DNA from: Marinobacterium litorale DSM 23545
GTDB taxonomy: Bacteria > Pseudomonadota > Gammaproteobacteria > Pseudomonadales > Balneatricaceae
DNA length: 64,000 nt
Assembly (NCBI RefSeq): GCF_000428985.1
Contig: NZ_AUAZ01000017.1
Location: 1 to 64,000, forward strand
Direction of reading: 5' to 3'
Numbering within the stretch: position 1 is the stretch's first letter; every line of letters starts with the position of its first letter. Under the pieces are notes generated by a model that was not told the DNA's origin, ran no database searches, and saw only the letters and a list, made by a program, of their open reading frames with translations. This document shows positions 9,421-18,213 of this stretch, in pieces. The translations under genes and the position numbers were made by a program.

Positions 9421-10584
9421 ATGTCCCAGGAAATTTCCAGTCTGAGAAAATTTGTTGCGCCGGAGATAATCTTTGGCAGCGGCGCGCGCAAAATGGTAGC
9501 GAACTACGCCAAAACTTTCGGCGCGCATAAGGTGTTGTTGGTCTCTGATCCTGGCGTCGTGAACGCGGGGTGGGTTATCGAGATCGAGCAGCTGCTGCTG
9601 GAGCAGGGTCTCGGTTGTGTGCGTTTTACCGATGTGTCGCCTAATCCGCGCAGTGAAGAGGTGATGCGAGGCGCTGAAATCTATCGCGAGCAGGGGTGTG
9701 ATGTGATCGTCGCTGTGGGTGGCGGCAGCCCCATGGATTGCGCTAAGGGTATCGGCATTGTCAGCGCACATGGTGAGCAGATTCGCAGTTTCGAAGGGAT
9801 CGATCAGATCAATAATCCGATTCCGCCGCTGGTGTTTATTCCGACCACGGCCGGTACCTCTGCCGATGTTTCCCAGTTTGCCATCATTTCCGACCAGCAG
9901 GACCGGGTAAAGTTTTCTATCGTCAGTAAATCCGTGGTGCCGGATGTATCACTGATCGATCCGGATACCACCAGTACCATGTCGCCGTTTTTAACCGCGT
10001 GCACGGGTATCGATGCACTGGTGCATGCCATTGAAGCGTTCGTTTCCACCGGCAGTGGTGCACTGACAGATATGCATGCGTTGGATGCAATACGCTTGAT
10101 TAACAACCACTTGGCGTTACTTGTTGAACAACCGGATGATAGCTATCTGCGCGAGCAGATCATGCTCGGGTCAATGAAGGCCGGGCTGGCATTCTCCAAT
10201 GCCATTCTGGGGGCCGTGCATGCAATGTCGCACAGTCTGGGCGGCTATCTCGATCTGCCCCACGGGCTGTGTAACGCGGTATTGGTAGAGCACGTGATCG
10301 ATTACAACTATCGTTCCGCCGAGGACCGGTTCGCGGTTATCGCGCAAACCATGGGTATTGAGACCAAGGGCTTAACCAGTAACCAGATTCGCAAGCGCCT
10401 GCGCAACCATGTGGCCGCGCTCAAGCGAGATGTGGGGTTGGGCAGTTCGCTCGGTAAATATGGTGTTCGGGTGGCGGACATTCCCTACTTGAGCGCCAAC
10501 GCCATCAAAGATCCCTGTATTTTGACCAATCCACGCCGCTCAAACCTGCGCGATGTGGAGCTTGTTTACGAGGAAGCCCTCTGA
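9421..10584 (+). CDS. ercA: iron-containing alcohol dehydrogenase, ErcA-like
   Basis: The 387-residue protein is a group III, Fe-dependent alcohol dehydrogenase. It has GGGSPMDCAKG for NAD binding and the metal-ligand region with conserved histidines HAMSHSLGGYLDLPHGLCNA. In P. aeruginosa the gene next to the pqq cluster, ercA, encodes such a protein and takes part in regulating ethanol oxidation rather than bulk catalysis. Here it sits in the same neighbourhood and is followed 3 nt later by a sensor kinase like ErcS, which supports that name. The start at 9421 (MSQEI) was chosen over an upstream in-frame ATG because it follows a GAGAGG box. About 285 nt of upstream sequence hold no other gene. 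Confidence 0.82.
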   Translation: MSQEISSLRKFVAPEIIFGSGARKMVANYAKTFGAHKVLLVSDPGVVNAGWVIEIEQLLLEQGLGCVRFTDVSPNPRSEEVMRGAEIYREQGCDVIVAVGGGSPMDCAKGIGIVSAHGEQIRSFEGIDQINNPIPPLVFIPTTAGTSADVSQFAIISDQQDRVKFSIVSKSVVPDVSLIDPDTTSTMSPFLTACTGIDALVHAIEAFVSTGSGALTDMHALDAIRLINNHLALLVEQPDDSYLREQIMLGSMKAGLAFSNAILGAVHAMSHSLGGYLDLPHGLCNAVLVEHVIDYNYRSAEDRFAVIAQTMGIETKGLTSNQIRKRLRNHVAALKRDVGLGSSLGKYGVRVADIPYLSANAIKDPCILTNPRRSNLRDVELVYEEAL

Positions 10585-10587
10585 TCC

Positions 10588-12324
10588 ATGAAGAAACCCT
10601 CGGAACCGGCTGTATCGATTGACGACCTGATAGGTCTGGGTGGTCAGTCAGCTCGAAAAAGCTATTACCCGGCCCTGCAGCGGAAGATCGAAGAGCTCGA
10701 GGCCGAGCGCAACCGCTATAAGTGGCTTTTCGAAAATGCTTTTCACGGCATTTTTCAGGCCAGTGTCGAGGGTGTGATCGAGCGGGCCAACCCTGCCCTT
10801 GCGCGACTGTGTGGGTTTAGTGATCAGGAGGTTCTGGAGCAGGGTGAACGCCTGGCCACCTTTCTTGAGGGCGGTAAGGCGGAGTTTGAACTGATCCGCG
10901 ACCGCTTGCTGGAAGAGGGGCAGCAATTCCTCTATGAGACCCGCATTCGCCAGGCGCAGGGGGCGTTAGTTGATGTCTCAATGAACCTGCTGCTAAGGCC
11001 GGACCCGGATCAGCCTATCATCGAAGGCTTTATTGCTGACATTACCCGCCGTATGCAGATGCAGAACCAGGTGCTGGCTGTGAATGAAGCGCTGGAACGT
11101 GCCGTGAGCGAACGCACGGCCGAGCTGACTCAGCTTAATTGGCGACTGCGTGAAGAGGCGGCAGAGCGTAAGTTGGCCGAGCGGGAGATGGCCCGGGCCA
11201 AGGAAGTGGCGGAACAGGCCAATAGAAGCAAAGACAAATACCTGGCAGCAGCGAGCCACGACCTGTTACAGCCGTTAAATGCGGCACGTCTGCTGGTCTC
11301 TGCACTCAGAGAGCGGGATATGCCGGTGTATGAAGGAGATCTGGTCGAGCGCGTGCATCTGGCGCTCTCCGGCGCGGAGCATCTGCTGTCGGATCTACTG
11401 GACATATCCAAGCTGGACCAGAACGCGGTGCAACCCGACCTGCAGACCTTTCCGGTCAGCCAGTTACTGCGCTCGCTTGAGGCGGAGTTTCAATCGTTGG
11501 CGGCGGAGGCGGGGTTAGAGTTCAGAATTCGTGCTCAGAACCTGTACCTGCGCTCCGATCTGCGTCTTCTGTCCCGTGTATTGCGTAATCTTATAGCCAA
11601 TGCAATTCGCTACACCGAGGAGGGCACCGTCTTGGTGGCGCTGCGTCGTCGGGGTGATCGCGTCGCTCTGGAGGTCTGGGATACGGGCCCAGGCATTCCC
11701 GAAAGTAAGCGAGAAGAGATCTTTCAGGAGTTTAAACAGCTGGGTAAAACACCGGGTAAGCGCGGAGGCGTGGGGTTAGGCCTGGCTATCGTTGAAAGAA
11801 TCGCCCGAGTGCTCGGATTTGAAGTTGAACTGGAATCCAGGGAAGGTGTTGGCTCGCGGTTTAGAGTGCATGTTCCGCTGGCCGGGGAGCCCAACGAGGT
11901 GGAGCGCTTCGAGTCCTCTTCACCGGCGCAGGCGGAGTTTGACCGGGCATCGGTGCTCGTTATCGACAACGAGCCTGAGATTCTGGTCAGTATGCGAGCT
12001 TTGCTGGAGGGCTGGGGCTGTGACGTGGAAACCCTGACCGGGTATGACGCGCAGGCTCTCGAAACGATGCCGGTGCCGGAATTGATACTGGCGGATTACC
12101 ATCTGGATGACGGAGATACCGGGATCGACTGCATCGCGCGCCTGCGTGACCATTTTGCTCAGCGTATTCCTGCGGCCATACTGACCGCAGACCGGAGCGG
12201 TGAGACTCGCCGGTTGTTTCGTGATCAGGGGCTTGCCGTACTGAATAAGCCAGTGAAGCCCGGTAAACTACGTGCGTTGATCAGTCACCTGCTGGAGCCG
12301 GTTACACCGCCGCAGGGGACGTAA
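10588..12324 (+). CDS. ercS: PAS-domain hybrid sensor histidine kinase, ErcS-like
   Basis: The 578-residue protein lacks membrane segments and is probably cytoplasmic. Domains in order: an N-terminal coiled segment, a PAS domain (about 45-150), a coiled coil (about 155-215), a HisKA dimerisation domain with AAASHDLLQPLNAARL, an HATPase domain (GVGLGLAIVERIARVLG) and a C-terminal receiver domain (about 455-570) with the phospho-acceptor Asp in LILADYHLDD and Lys in LNKPVKPGK. The HDLLQPL variant of the H-box is typical of the Erc/FlhS-type kinases. It is 3 nt from the ErcA gene and probably co-transcribed, so it likely senses alcohol-oxidation status to control PQQ enzymes (inference from Pseudomonas). 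Confidence 0.82.
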   Translation: MKKPSEPAVSIDDLIGLGGQSARKSYYPALQRKIEELEAERNRYKWLFENAFHGIFQASVEGVIERANPALARLCGFSDQEVLEQGERLATFLEGGKAEFELIRDRLLEEGQQFLYETRIRQAQGALVDVSMNLLLRPDPDQPIIEGFIADITRRMQMQNQVLAVNEALERAVSERTAELTQLNWRLREEAAERKLAEREMARAKEVAEQANRSKDKYLAAASHDLLQPLNAARLLVSALRERDMPVYEGDLVERVHLALSGAEHLLSDLLDISKLDQNAVQPDLQTFPVSQLLRSLEAEFQSLAAEAGLEFRIRAQNLYLRSDLRLLSRVLRNLIANAIRYTEEGTVLVALRRRGDRVALEVWDTGPGIPESKREEIFQEFKQLGKTPGKRGGVGLGLAIVERIARVLGFEVELESREGVGSRFRVHVPLAGEPNEVERFESSSPAQAEFDRASVLVIDNEPEILVSMRALLEGWGCDVETLTGYDAQALETMPVPELILADYHLDDGDTGIDCIARLRDHFAQRIPAAILTADRSGETRRLFRDQGLAVLNKPVKPGKLRALISHLLEPVTPPQGT

Positions 12325-12366
12325 GTTATAGGGCCGAAATTCAGATCGGCTTTCGGGAGGTAGTAA

Positions 12367-13686
12367 ATGGCAAACGCGGAGCGCCTTTATCAGCATGTGG
12401 TGATTGTCGGCGGAGGTGCCGGGGGGCTGGAATTGGCAACCCGCCTGGGTCGGCGCTACGGCAAAAAGGGGTTGAAGGTCACGCTGGTTGACCGGGAGAC
12501 GACCCACGTCTGGAAGCCGCTGCTGCATGAGGTCGCTACCGGGAGTCTTGATCCCAGTATTGATGAAGTCAGCTATCGCTCCCAGGCGCGTCAGGCGGGG
12601 TTCAGCTTTCAGATCGGCCAGCTGGAAGCGGTGGATCGCCCCCAGCGCTGCGTGCGCCTCGCGCCGGTGTTCAATGCTGAAGGCGAACGCCTGCTACCCG
12701 AACGCACGCTCTACTATGACTACCTGGTTATAGCTGTCGGCAGTCAGACCAATGATTTTGGCGTACCTGGTGTGAAGGAGCATTGTTGCTTTCTGGATAG
12801 CCGTGAGCAGGCGGATAATTTCCATCACCGTCTGCTTGATACCTGCCTTAAACTCAGCGGACAGCGCGCTCAGGGCGAACGGTTCCTACGCGTGGCGATC
12901 GTGGGGGCCGGGGCGACGGGGGTCGAGCTGTCGGCGGAATTATATAACGCAGCACAGGAATTGATGTCCTACGGCCTGTCCAAGGTTGATCCGCGCAATA
13001 TGAAAGTGACGCTGATCGAGGCAGGTCCTCAGATATTGGGTGCGCTGCCCCCCCGTATTGCCAACGCCGCCAAAGTAGAGTTGCGTAAGCTCGGTGTTGA
13101 TGTGCGCGAGAATACCCAGGTGGTTGAGGCGCGTGATGGTGCTCTGATTACCGGCAATGGCGAAGAGATTCAGGCGCATCTGATTGTCTGGGCCGCGGGT
13201 GTAAAAGCGCCTGAGCTTTTGAAAAAACTGGATGGACTGGAAACCAATAACCGTAATCAACTGGTCGTGGGTCCGGATCTGCGGACATCCCGGGACGAGC
13301 GGATATTCGCTTTGGGGGACTGCGCAGCCTGCGAACGCCGGGATGGGGAGGGTGGGCTTGTGCCACCTCGCGCCCAGGCTGCTCATCAGATGGCCAGTCA
13401 TCTTTATCGCCATTTTGGTCAGATCCTCAAGGGCGAGGATATCCCCGGTTATGAGTACAAAGATTACGGCTCTCTGGTATCGCTGAGTAAATATTCCACC
13501 GTGGGGAACCTGATGGGGAACTTGACCAAAGGTAGCGTGATGGTTGAGGGTCATCTGGCGCGGCTTGTCTATGTATCACTCTATCGTATGCATCAGGTTG
13601 CCCTGTTTGGGTATATCAAGACTGCTCTGGTGGCCTTGGTGGCTCGAATCAACCGTGTAATCCGTCCCCGACTCAAGCTTCACTGA
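12367..13686 (+). CDS. ndh: type II NADH dehydrogenase (NDH-2)
   Basis: The 439-residue flavoprotein has an N-terminal FAD dinucleotide-binding motif (VVIVGGGAGGLELA), a second NADH-binding motif (VAIVGAGATGVELS) and the C-terminal FAD contact (FALGDCAAC), plus PPRAQAAHQMA. This is the arrangement of non-proton-pumping NADH:quinone oxidoreductases that sit on the inner face of the membrane. A GGGAGG precedes the ATG. It follows the sensor kinase by 40 nt and may be read through from it. It would pass electrons from NADH to the quinone pool, which PQQ alcohol dehydrogenases also feed. Confidence 0.92.
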   Translation: MANAERLYQHVVIVGGGAGGLELATRLGRRYGKKGLKVTLVDRETTHVWKPLLHEVATGSLDPSIDEVSYRSQARQAGFSFQIGQLEAVDRPQRCVRLAPVFNAEGERLLPERTLYYDYLVIAVGSQTNDFGVPGVKEHCCFLDSREQADNFHHRLLDTCLKLSGQRAQGERFLRVAIVGAGATGVELSAELYNAAQELMSYGLSKVDPRNMKVTLIEAGPQILGALPPRIANAAKVELRKLGVDVRENTQVVEARDGALITGNGEEIQAHLIVWAAGVKAPELLKKLDGLETNNRNQLVVGPDLRTSRDERIFALGDCAACERRDGEGGLVPPRAQAAHQMASHLYRHFGQILKGEDIPGYEYKDYGSLVSLSKYSTVGNLMGNLTKGSVMVEGHLARLVYVSLYRMHQVALFGYIKTALVALVARINRVIRPRLKLH

Positions 13687-13858
13687 CACGCCCGACCCGT
13701 CGTGGTTCACTTCTTGCAGCTGGTCTGTTGCAGGTGTGCCTGAGCTGGTCGGGGCTGTTGTTTCCTCCTTTCCCCTTGCAGTAACGATCAGCTCCGGCAA
13801 ACCCCGCGTCTGCCGGGCTGCGGCCCGTTTCGAATGTAGCTTAGCTGACAGGACGGGT

Positions 13859-14389
13859 ATGGATAACATCGCCTTGCTGGATGGTAAACAGCGTTACTTT
13901 TCCGACAATTTAACCGACGAACTGGGGCTGGTTCTTTATCAGGCGTCTGCCAAAACCGATCCTCTTGAAAAAGAAAAGCTGCTTAAGCAGGCGCTGGAGC
14001 GCTGGCCCGAAGCGCTTGATACCTATATCGCGCTCTACAAACTCTACTTCCGTACCGCCCGCTATCGAGAGGCGGAGCAGCAGGTGTGGCGAACGCTGAA
14101 TGAAGCCTCGCGGCAGGGCGGGTTTACCCGTAACTACCGTTTACTCACCAATGACAGCGCCCCCTGGCTGGAAGATCAGAGCGTGGCACGTCTTTACCTG
14201 TTCAGCCTCAAGGCGCTGGGCGTCATCCGCCTGCGTCGTGGTCGGGTGGTTCTGGCGCATCGAGTACTCAGCAAACTGTTGGAACTGGATCCTACCGATG
14301 AGATCGGCGGCAGTAATTTTCTTGGCATCGCCCAGCGTTTCCTCGATGAGGACGGTGGCGATGTGGTTGTAGAAGGAGCAGAGGTATGA
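13859..14389 (+). CDS. TPR-like helical protein paired with an Fe-S oxidoreductase
   Basis: The 176-residue protein consists of helix pairs resembling tetratricopeptide repeats (LLKQALERWPEALDTYIALYKLYF, then AHRVLSKLLELDP). The start at 13859 (MDNIALLDG) has an AGGA box and was chosen over an in-frame upstream ATG that would add an implausible tail. Its stop overlaps the ATG of the Fe-S protein (ATGA), so the two are translationally coupled. No enzyme motif is visible; a scaffold or assembly role for the partner is an inference. Confidence 0.65.
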   Translation: MDNIALLDGKQRYFSDNLTDELGLVLYQASAKTDPLEKEKLLKQALERWPEALDTYIALYKLYFRTARYREAEQQVWRTLNEASRQGGFTRNYRLLTNDSAPWLEDQSVARLYLFSLKALGVIRLRRGRVVLAHRVLSKLLELDPTDEIGGSNFLGIAQRFLDEDGGDVVVEGAEV

Positions 14390-15684
14390 AACCGGAGCTG
14401 GACTGGTCGACTTACGAAAACGCGGGGCTGGGTGACGCCTACGCCGATATTCCCAAAACCGGCGGTGATTATGCCAAGGCGGTGGCGGTTTGTATCAACA
14501 GCATGGTGTGTCTGCGACCCATCGATCGTGGGGTGATGTGCCCCAGTTTCCGTATTCATAATGATGTGGCCTATTCGCCCGGGGGGCGTAGTCGGCTGAT
14601 CAAGAAGCTTCTCAATGGTGAGATCGGCCTGGATGAAAAGCAGACTCTGGATCAGGCGATGGATTGCTGTGTCGCCTGTAAAGGCTGTAAACGTGAATGT
14701 GACACTAACCTGGATATCGCGACCATTCGAACCGAATATCTGGCCCAGCGTGTGAATGCGGAGGGGCCCAGCCTGCGGCAAAAGCTGTTTGCAGAGCTGC
14801 CCAACATGCTGCGTCACCCTCGCTTGACCAAGCTCTCTATCGCGGTTGTTAATCACTCACCCTGGTTGGTGAAGCGTTTGGGGTTAAACCCGGAGCATCC
14901 AATTCCAAGGCCTTTGCCGGCGCCCCAGCTGACACCGGCTGTCGCAAAAGCGGGAGCCACGGAAGTTCTCCTGTGGGTGGACAGCTTCAGTCGCCATTAT
15001 GCGCCGGACAGTGCCGAGGCGGCCCTGCGTGTACTGGAGGCGGCCGGATTCTCGGTTAAGTTGCTGGAGCGGGAGTTCTGTGGTGGCCGCAGCGCATACT
15101 CTCAGGGGATGATCGACAAGGCGCGGGCGCAAGCGGCTGAACTGGTGGAAGCGCTCAAACCTCACCTGGATGCGGGGCGACCGGTTATCGGGCTCGAACC
15201 GTCAACCTTGCTGATGCTGCGCGACGAATTTCAGACACTGGGGCTGGGCGAACTGGCTGAACAGCTGGGCAAGAGCGCGCTGCTGTTTGAGGAGTTCCTG
15301 GCTCGAGAGATTGCGGCGGGGCGTCTCGAGCTCCCTTTAAAAGCCATTGCCAATACGCGGCCGGTATTGGTGCATGGTCATTGCCACCAAAAAGCGGTGG
15401 GAGCGATGAAGTCAGTCCGTAAAGTCCTTAAACTTATACCGGAGCTGGAGTTCGACTTTATTGAAGCCTCCTGCTGCGGCGGTGCTGGCAGTTTTGCCTT
15501 TGAGGCGGAAAACGCCGAGGATTCCCGCGCCATGGCCGAGCTGGCGCTAATGCCGGCACTCGCCGAAAACCCGGATGCCGAGTTGGTGGCAAACGGTTTC
15601 TCCTGCCGTGAGCAGGTGGCACGTTTAGGTGGTCCCGACAGCGTGCATCTGGCGGAACTGTTGGCCCGCCATCTGGCAGTTTAA
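14386..15684 (+). CDS. (Fe-S)-binding CCG-domain oxidoreductase subunit
   Basis: The 432-residue protein has ferredoxin-like cysteine groups (CINSMVC ... MCPS, then CCVACKGCKREC at about residues 88-99) and a C-terminal CCG half (HGHCHQKA and EASCCGGAGSF). This matches the electron-transfer half of large D-2-hydroxyacid dehydrogenases of the YdiJ / glycolate oxidase GlcF type, where an FAD-linked oxidase domain usually sits N-terminally in the same chain. That FAD domain is missing here and none is encoded next door, so the electron donor is unknown. It is coupled to the preceding TPR gene by an ATGA overlap. Confidence 0.8.
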   Translation: MKPELDWSTYENAGLGDAYADIPKTGGDYAKAVAVCINSMVCLRPIDRGVMCPSFRIHNDVAYSPGGRSRLIKKLLNGEIGLDEKQTLDQAMDCCVACKGCKRECDTNLDIATIRTEYLAQRVNAEGPSLRQKLFAELPNMLRHPRLTKLSIAVVNHSPWLVKRLGLNPEHPIPRPLPAPQLTPAVAKAGATEVLLWVDSFSRHYAPDSAEAALRVLEAAGFSVKLLEREFCGGRSAYSQGMIDKARAQAAELVEALKPHLDAGRPVIGLEPSTLLMLRDEFQTLGLGELAEQLGKSALLFEEFLAREIAAGRLELPLKAIANTRPVLVHGHCHQKAVGAMKSVRKVLKLIPELEFDFIEASCCGGAGSFAFEAENAEDSRAMAELALMPALAENPDAELVANGFSCREQVARLGGPDSVHLAELLARHLAV

Positions 15685-15771
15685 TCTCGGCCTCCACTGG
15701 CGGACTCTGCGTCGTCATCATCTCTCATGTAGAATGGTGTTTTTTCGCAACGATCCGCCAAGGAGTCCCGC

Positions 15772-16449
15772 GTGTACAAAATGCTGATCTTCGATTGGGA
15801 CGGCACTGTCATTGATTCCCAGGCGCGTATTATCGCCAGCATGCAGGCGGCAGCCGATGAGCTGGGGCACGATCCCCTGTGTCCGGAGGCGGTCCGCAAC
15901 ATCATCGGGCTCGGTCTGCCTGAAGCGATACGCGCACTTATCCCTGAAATTTGCCCGGACGGGACCGAGCGGATGCGTGAACGCTATGCGCATCACTTTC
16001 TGGTTCAGAATAAAACGCCGACCGAGCTTTACCCCGGCGTACGCCAGACCCTGGTCAACCTGCGTGAAAAAGGCTTTCGCCTTGCGGTCGCAACCGGTAA
16101 AAGTCGTCGAGGCCTGGATCGAGTACTGGAGCAGACCCAGTTGGGTGAGCTGTTCGAGATTACTCGTTGTGCCGATGAAACCTGCTCCAAGCCGGACCCG
16201 CGCATGCTGGCGGAGATTCTGGCCGAAACCGGGCTGACTGCGTCCGATGCGGTGATGATTGGTGATACCGAGTACGATCTGGAGATGAGCCAGCGTATTC
16301 GTATGGATGGAGTGGCTGTCAGCTATGGCGCGCATCAGCTGGAACGCCTGCGTCGTTTCAAACCGGTAACGGAGATTCACCATTTTCCGGAACTGGAGCT
16401 GTGGCTCGACAGTCTCAAGGACGAATCTGAAGTGAGGACATTAGCGTGA
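15772..16449 (+). CDS. HAD-superfamily phosphatase (Gph/YrfG-like)
   Basis: The 225-residue protein begins with a GTG codon behind AAGGAG and carries HAD motif I (FDWDGTVIDS), motif II region (ATGKSRRGLD) and motifs III/IV (KPDP ... MIGDTEYDLEM). It most resembles phosphoglycolate phosphatase-like enzymes. In Pseudomonas and relatives this gene stands between rluC and sppA; here it overlaps sppA by 4 nt, but rluC is not to its left, where the TPR/Fe-S pair is found instead. Confidence 0.88.
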   Translation: MYKMLIFDWDGTVIDSQARIIASMQAAADELGHDPLCPEAVRNIIGLGLPEAIRALIPEICPDGTERMRERYAHHFLVQNKTPTELYPGVRQTLVNLREKGFRLAVATGKSRRGLDRVLEQTQLGELFEITRCADETCSKPDPRMLAEILAETGLTASDAVMIGDTEYDLEMSQRIRMDGVAVSYGAHQLERLRRFKPVTEIHHFPELELWLDSLKDESEVRTLA

Positions 16450-17486
16450 GCAATAACCCCTGGGGCGAAGACGAACAGAACTCTAACCCACCTCAAAGCG
16501 ACGAAACTCAGGCAAGTCCAGCGCAAACACGGGATGCGAAAAAGCGTAGCACTAAAGAGTGGCGACTGATCGAAAAGATGGTCAGTAGCCTTCATGTGGA
16601 GCACCGGCGCACCCGCCGCTGGGGGATTTTTTTTAAGGGACTGACATTTATCTACCTGTTCGCCCTGCTGGGTAGCTTTTGGTATATCCAGGAACCGGAA
16701 CTTCAGTCCGAGTCATCCCGAACCCATGTGGCAGTCGTCAGGGTCGAAGGGCCCATCGCCGATGGTGAAAAAGCCGGCGCTGACTCGGTGATCTGGTCGC
16801 TGCGCAAGGCGTTCGAGAACCCGCACAGCCTCGCTGTTATTCTGCGCATCAACAGCCCAGGGGGCAGCCCGGTACAGTCCGGTTACGTCTACGACGAAAT
16901 CAACCGTTTATCCGAGAAGTATCCCCAGAAAAAAGTCTATGCGGTTATCACCGATATCGGTGCATCGGGCGCCTACTATATGGCGGCCGCAGCGGATGAG
17001 ATCTACGCGGATAAAGCCAGTCTTGTGGGATCGATCGGTGTGGTCTCCGCCGGGTTTGGTTTTGTCGATCTGATCGAAAAGCTGGGCGTGGAGCGGCGTA
17101 TGCTGACGGCCGGCGAACACAAGGGTTTGATGGACCCGTTCCAGCCGCTGGAGAGCAACGAACGTGAATTCTGGCAGCAGGTGCTCGACACCACCCATCA
17201 GCAGTTTATCGATCAGGTGAAAGCGGGGCGTGGTGACCGGCTGAAAAATGATGAGCGTTTGTTTACGGGCCTGGTCTGGACCGGCGAGCAGGCCGTGGAG
17301 CTGGGTTTGGTGGACGCGCTGGGTAGCACCAGCTACGTGGCCCGCGAGGTCATTGGTGTCGAAACCCTGGTGGACTACAGCGCCAAGGATAGCCCGTTCG
17401 AACAGTTAATTGATCGTCTGGGGGTCAGCATGGCCAGCCACCTGGCGAGCCTGGTTGGCGTGGGTCAGCCGCTGCAGCTACATTGA
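16446..17486 (+). CDS. sppA: signal peptide peptidase SppA (S49), short form
   Basis: The 346-residue membrane protease starts with GTG overlapping the end of the phosphatase gene. A charged cytoplasmic N-terminus is followed by one membrane anchor (about 60-82) and an S49 domain. The nucleophile Ser lies in DIGASGAYYMA, and downstream YADKASLVGSIGV is the block containing other conserved residues. It degrades leftover signal peptides in the inner membrane. Length fits the single-domain SppA form of Pseudomonas rather than the 600-residue E. coli enzyme. Confidence 0.9.
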   Translation: MSNNPWGEDEQNSNPPQSDETQASPAQTRDAKKRSTKEWRLIEKMVSSLHVEHRRTRRWGIFFKGLTFIYLFALLGSFWYIQEPELQSESSRTHVAVVRVEGPIADGEKAGADSVIWSLRKAFENPHSLAVILRINSPGGSPVQSGYVYDEINRLSEKYPQKKVYAVITDIGASGAYYMAAAADEIYADKASLVGSIGVVSAGFGFVDLIEKLGVERRMLTAGEHKGLMDPFQPLESNEREFWQQVLDTTHQQFIDQVKAGRGDRLKNDERLFTGLVWTGEQAVELGLVDALGSTSYVAREVIGVETLVDYSAKDSPFEQLIDRLGVSMASHLASLVGVGQPLQLH

Positions 17487-17497
17487 CGTCAAACCAT

Positions 17498-17528
17498 GCT
17501 ACTACCGGATGTTCAGTCCGGTAGTAGC
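17498..17528. terminator. 12-bp inverted repeat at the sppA/maf convergent junction
   Basis: A perfect 12-bp stem (GCTACTACCGGA / TCCGGTAGTAGC) with a 7-nt loop lies 12 nt after the sppA stop and includes the last codons and stop of maf on the other strand. It lacks a long T-run on either side, so it may act as a bidirectional, weakly intrinsic terminator. Confidence 0.55.
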
Positions 17529-18103
17529 ACATCCAGCCCGGCTTTTTCCAGCATGGCGATCAGCCGGATCAAAGGCAGGCCGATCAGCGTGTTGGGGTCA
17601 TCGCCCTCCAGCTTTTCAAACAGTGCGATACCCAGACCCTCCGATTTGAAACTCCCCGCGCAGTTGAGTGGTTGCTCTCTTTGAATATAGGCACGGATCT
17701 GCTTATCCGAGAGTGTCCGGAAATGGACGTCGAAGGGAACAACGTCCAACTGGTAGCTGTTGTCTGCACTGTTATAGAGACAGAGTCCGGTACTGAAGCG
17801 AACCTGTCGCCCCGATGCGGCTCGAAGTTGTTCGATGGCACGTGGCTCTGTGTGGGGTTTGCCGAGGACTGTTCCGTCGATGCAGGCCACCTGGTCGGAT
17901 CCGATTACCAGCGCGTTGGGGTGGTTGCCGGCAACCGTTCGCGCTTTTTCCAGAGCGAGGCGGGCGACCAGCTGTTCGGCACTCTCATCAGCATGCTGCG
18001 ACTCGTCGATATCCGGGGATTCGCTTAAGAAGGTAAGACCGAGCTTTTCCAGCAGAGCGCGCCGAAACGGGGAGCTGGAGGCGAGAATCAGGGCCGGTTG
18101 CAT
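17513..18103 (-). CDS. Maf-like nucleoside triphosphate pyrophosphatase (YceF type)
   Basis: The 196-residue protein begins MQPALILASSSPFRRALLEKLGL, the hallmark of Maf proteins, and has the SDQVACIDG and GKPHT substrate-site segments. YceF-type enzymes hydrolyse modified nucleotides such as 7-methyl-GTP to keep them out of nucleic acids. The ATG at 18103 lies 7 nt behind GGAG. It reads opposite to its neighbours, as commonly found between sppA and yceD-rpmF. Confidence 0.92.
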   Translation of the reverse strand: MQPALILASSSPFRRALLEKLGLTFLSESPDIDESQHADESAEQLVARLALEKARTVAGNHPNALVIGSDQVACIDGTVLGKPHTEPRAIEQLRAASGRQVRFSTGLCLYNSADNSYQLDVVPFDVHFRTLSDKQIRAYIQREQPLNCAGSFKSEGLGIALFEKLEGDDPNTLIGLPLIRLIAMLEKAGLDVLLPD

Positions 18104-18175
18104 CAAAAAACTCCTGCTTGCGGGGGTGGTTGAATGGCCGCGCCCATGATAGCGCGATTTTTATTAAGCTTCCCT

Positions 18176-18204
18176 TTGACAGCTCGGGGGTTCGCGCCTA
18201 GAAT
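18176..18204 (+). promoter_or_regulatory. sigma70 promoter for yceD-rpmF-plsX
   Basis: TTGACA at 18176-18181 and TAGAAT at 18199-18204 are separated by 17 bp, a near-consensus housekeeping promoter. The predicted transcription start is about 18210-18212, only 2-4 nt before the yceD ATG at 18214, and no Shine-Dalgarno sequence fits between. The message would therefore be nearly leaderless. Confidence 0.8.
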
Positions 18205-18213
18205 TGCGCGCTT

